64,000 nucleotides of DNA from Theobroma cacao. Taxonomy: Eukaryota > Streptophyta > Magnoliopsida > Malvales > Malvaceae. This document shows, piece after piece, positions 61,906 through 64,000 of the stretch. The notes under the pieces are model-generated. The model made no database searches, had not been told where the DNA came from, and worked only from the letters and a program-made list of their open reading frames with translations. Position 1 is the first letter of the stretch. Each line of letters opens with the position of its first letter. The stretch spans positions 6,353,433-6,417,432 of the forward strand of contig NC_030854.1 of NCBI RefSeq assembly GCF_000208745.1. The letters run 5' to 3'. The translations under genes and the position numbers were made by a program.

Positions 61906-62540
61906 TTATGGCAAATATTGAAAAGCCCATGCTCCACATCCTAGAAATGGGTGGAAACAATTATCTATCCTGGTGCCTTGATGTGGATATGCATATCCAA
62001 GGGCAAGTTCTTGCTAATGCAATCATTGTAGACGGGGAAAGCAAATGACAAAGATACGGTGAATGCATTGATCTTCATTTGTCGTCATTTGCAAGAGAGT
62101 CTGAAGACTCAATATTTATTCGTCCAAGACCTTGAGAACTTGTGGACGAGGTTGAGAGAGAGGTATAATCATACAAAGACAATTATCCTCCTTCAAGCAT
62201 AGTATGACTAGAAGCATCTTGGCTACAGGACTTCAAATCAGTGTCTGACTACAACTTAGCCTTATTTGATATTGTTTCTCGACTAGAGTTATGCGATGTT
62301 AAGCTCATCGAATCAGAGCTATTAGAGAAAACGTTTTCCACTTTTCATGTGTCAAATATTGTATTGCAGTAGTAATATAATATCGACAGCGTCAATTTAA
62401 GATGTACTCGGAGTTGATTTTTGTCTTCCTGACTGTAGAGCAAACTAATGAATTACTATTCAAGAACCATGATCTTAGACTTGCTGGCTTGAAACATTCC
62501 CTAAAGTAAATGCTATCTCTAGTAAGAGTATAGGTTGATT
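61906..62540 (+). pseudogene. copia gag (second element)
   Basis: MANIEKPMLHILEMGGNNYL, then SWCLDVDMHIQG, with frame breaks leading to pieces similar to the UBN2-type gag of copia (ERYNHTKTI.., QDFKSVSDYN.., EKTFSTFHVSN). A stop at about 62046 and several frameshifts are present. No zinc knuckle is evident before the integrase part. Confidence 0.6.
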
Positions 62541-62548
62541 TAAGGGTC

Positions 62549-63750
62549 GTGAACATAGGCAAGGGCATACCCCACTTAAAGCTCATTGGAAGACTTAACC
62601 GCCTTAGGCAATCCAATCTTGGTCTGAATCATGGTAAGGGCAAGAAGCCCACAAAAAAGCATGATGAAAGTATCTGCCATTCATGGCTGGACACTAGTTA
62701 CGTACTTGTTGTACTCCTTTGCACTCTAGTTGCATACTTTTTCAAATCTATGAAAAATGTTGATCTTGACTCCCCTTCATTTTCGCAAAGAATTCAAGGT
62801 GATACTTGTGAACCAATACAATTGGCGAGTGTGCTGTTCCGATATTTTATGCTATTAGTGGACGCATCATGCAGATGGTTTCATGTTTGCTTGTTATCTA
62901 CTTGCAACATCGCCTTTGCACATTTACTTGCGCAGATTATAAAGTTTTGGGCACGTTTCCTTAATTATCCAATCAAGATTATAATGATGGATAATGCTAG
63001 TGAATTTACATCAAAGAGCTTTGATACGTATTGTGCTTCACTAGGAATCGAGGTTGAGCACCTGGTTCCACATATTCATACTTAGAACGGATTGGCAAAT
63101 CCTTGATTAAATGTATCTAAATTATTGCCCCATACTTTTTTATTAAGGACAAAACTTAACTATTCAGTGTGGGTCATGCTGTTTTGCATGCGGCAGCACT
63201 AATTAGATTGCGCCCCACTGTTAACCTCTTGTAATCTCCCATGCAGTTGGTTCTAGGCTATGAACTAGACATTTCACATTTACGCACTTCTGGTTACGCT
63301 ATACAAGTGCCTGTAGCATCGCCAAAAAGGATTAAAATGGGTCTTCAACATCGTTTGGGCATTTACGTTGGGTTTGATTCACCGTCCATTATTAAATTCT
63401 CGAAACCAACAATGGGTGATCTTTTTAACGTTAGATTTGTGGATTGTTATTTTGATGAGATAGTGTTTCTATCGATTAGGCTACCTAAGGCTTTTATGGC
63501 TGAAAAGCAAAAACTAGTTGAGAATTTCTCCTTGAATGAGAAAAATCTATCTCATTTAGACCCAAGAACTCTTGAATGTGAAAACGAGGTGCAACGTATA
63601 ATCCATTTACAAGTTATTGCCAATAGACTTCGTGACGCATTTAATGATAATGCCAAGTTCACGAAGTCTCATATTCCAACTATGAATGCTCTAGCTAGGA
63701 TTGTTGCTCCTAAAGGACAAGCTGAAATGGATCAAATGACCCACTCTTGA
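62549..63750 (+). pseudogene. copia integrase region (second element)
   Basis: The core has FMLLVDASCRWFHVCLLS (first Asp), IKIIMMDNASEFTSKSFD (second Asp) and GIEVEHLVPHIHT, where a TAG replaces the next codon before NGLA. A gap of stops follows. Then 63241-63750 has VLGYELDISHLRTSGYAI, MGLQHRLGIYVGFDSPSI, DLFNVRFVDCYFDE and LSHLDPRTLECE, the C-terminal domain. This order is typical of a Ty1/copia polyprotein. Confidence 0.8.
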
Positions 63751-64000
63751 AACATGGATAATCGATAAGATCAAAAGACACTGTCCCTCAAAAACAAAAG
63801 AGGAGGAATCAGGAATCCACTCCAGAAATGCCTAGTATTGAGCTTACTCTAGAAGAGCCTTTTGCCATTGAAGAGGCAGAACCCATGAAAAAATCACTAG
63901 CCTCGAGAATACTGAGATCTCTATTACATACTGTAATGAGATTTGAGATCGAAATGAGATAATCATCGATGATGTTTTCGCACCCTTAGTTGCTCATGAG

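Larger units (their letters stand above)
61366..64000 (+). mobile_element. Ty1/copia element, truncated by the window edge
   Basis: A probable 5' LTR ends near TTTTACAACACG at about 61700, followed by GTTAATAGTGTGATCAC. This resembles a mutated half-tRNA-Met primer site of the GTTATCAGCACG type common in plant copia elements. The LTR start was not defined. Gag begins at 61906 (MANIEKPMLHILEMGGNNYL). The integrase follows to 63750, and the polyprotein runs out of the window. Stops appear from early in gag, so this copy is dead. Confidence 0.7.

Overview
This is eukaryotic nuclear DNA, almost certainly from a eudicot plant. The genes have many short GT-AG introns, the intergenic DNA is AT-rich, telo-box and site II promoter motifs precede ribosomal-protein genes, and one gene encodes a plastid ORANGE-type protein. 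Ty1/copia, Tat/Ogre-like, MULE and hAT elements are plant types. The Ogre-like ORF1 recalls elements common in Malvaceae and other rosids, but I cannot name a species. Three isolated N bases (15211, 20742, 41024) suggest a draft assembly.

Layout. 0-2.6 kb: AT-rich DNA with a LINE-like remnant. 2.67-4.11 kb (-): ubiquitin-RPL40 fusion gene with a site II/telo-box promoter. 5.12-11.39 kb: a decayed Ty1/copia element with both LTRs, carrying a 788 bp hAT-like insertion with an exact 8 bp target duplication. 11.8-21.3 kb: a large inverted duplication of the 5' half (LTR, primer-binding site, ORF1, start of gag) of a Tat/Ogre-like retrotransposon. 21.4-22.2 kb: an AT-rich inverted-repeat element.

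22.7-41.3 kb is the gene-rich island. Five intact genes all lie on the minus strand: RPS14 (uS11), an ABHD11-type alpha/beta hydrolase, an ORANGE-like plastid DnaJ-type zinc-finger protein, a conserved plastid-type protein of unknown function, and sorting nexin 1 (retromer). A tRNA-Leu(UAG) gene sits between the hydrolase and the ORANGE-like gene. Fragments of a membrane-protein gene (26 kb) and of a GMC-type oxidoreductase (33 kb) are pseudogenes. Every exon boundary given for the intact genes was derived by reading splice sites and checking that the phases close.

41.8-56.9 kb is occupied by what looks like one large degenerate Mutator-like element of the Ulp1-carrying (Kaonashi/CUMULE-like) kind. 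It has a DUF1985-Ulp1 protease gene on +, a MURA-type transposase on -, a 2878 bp solo LTR inserted in the transposase, several tandem arrays built around the core GTGTCAC, and a near-perfect 0.54 kb palindrome that seems to contain a captured fragment of a cellular RNA-dependent RNA polymerase (RDR) gene. This palindrome is the most interesting item in the window.

56.9-64 kb: AT-rich spacer, an intact single-exon S40/DUF584 senescence-regulator gene (58.56-59.16 kb) with a G-box, a foldback MITE, more spacer, and the 5' part of a second copia element cut by the window edge.

The host genes are independent housekeeping or regulatory loci and not a pathway. The transposable elements are nested and mostly dead.
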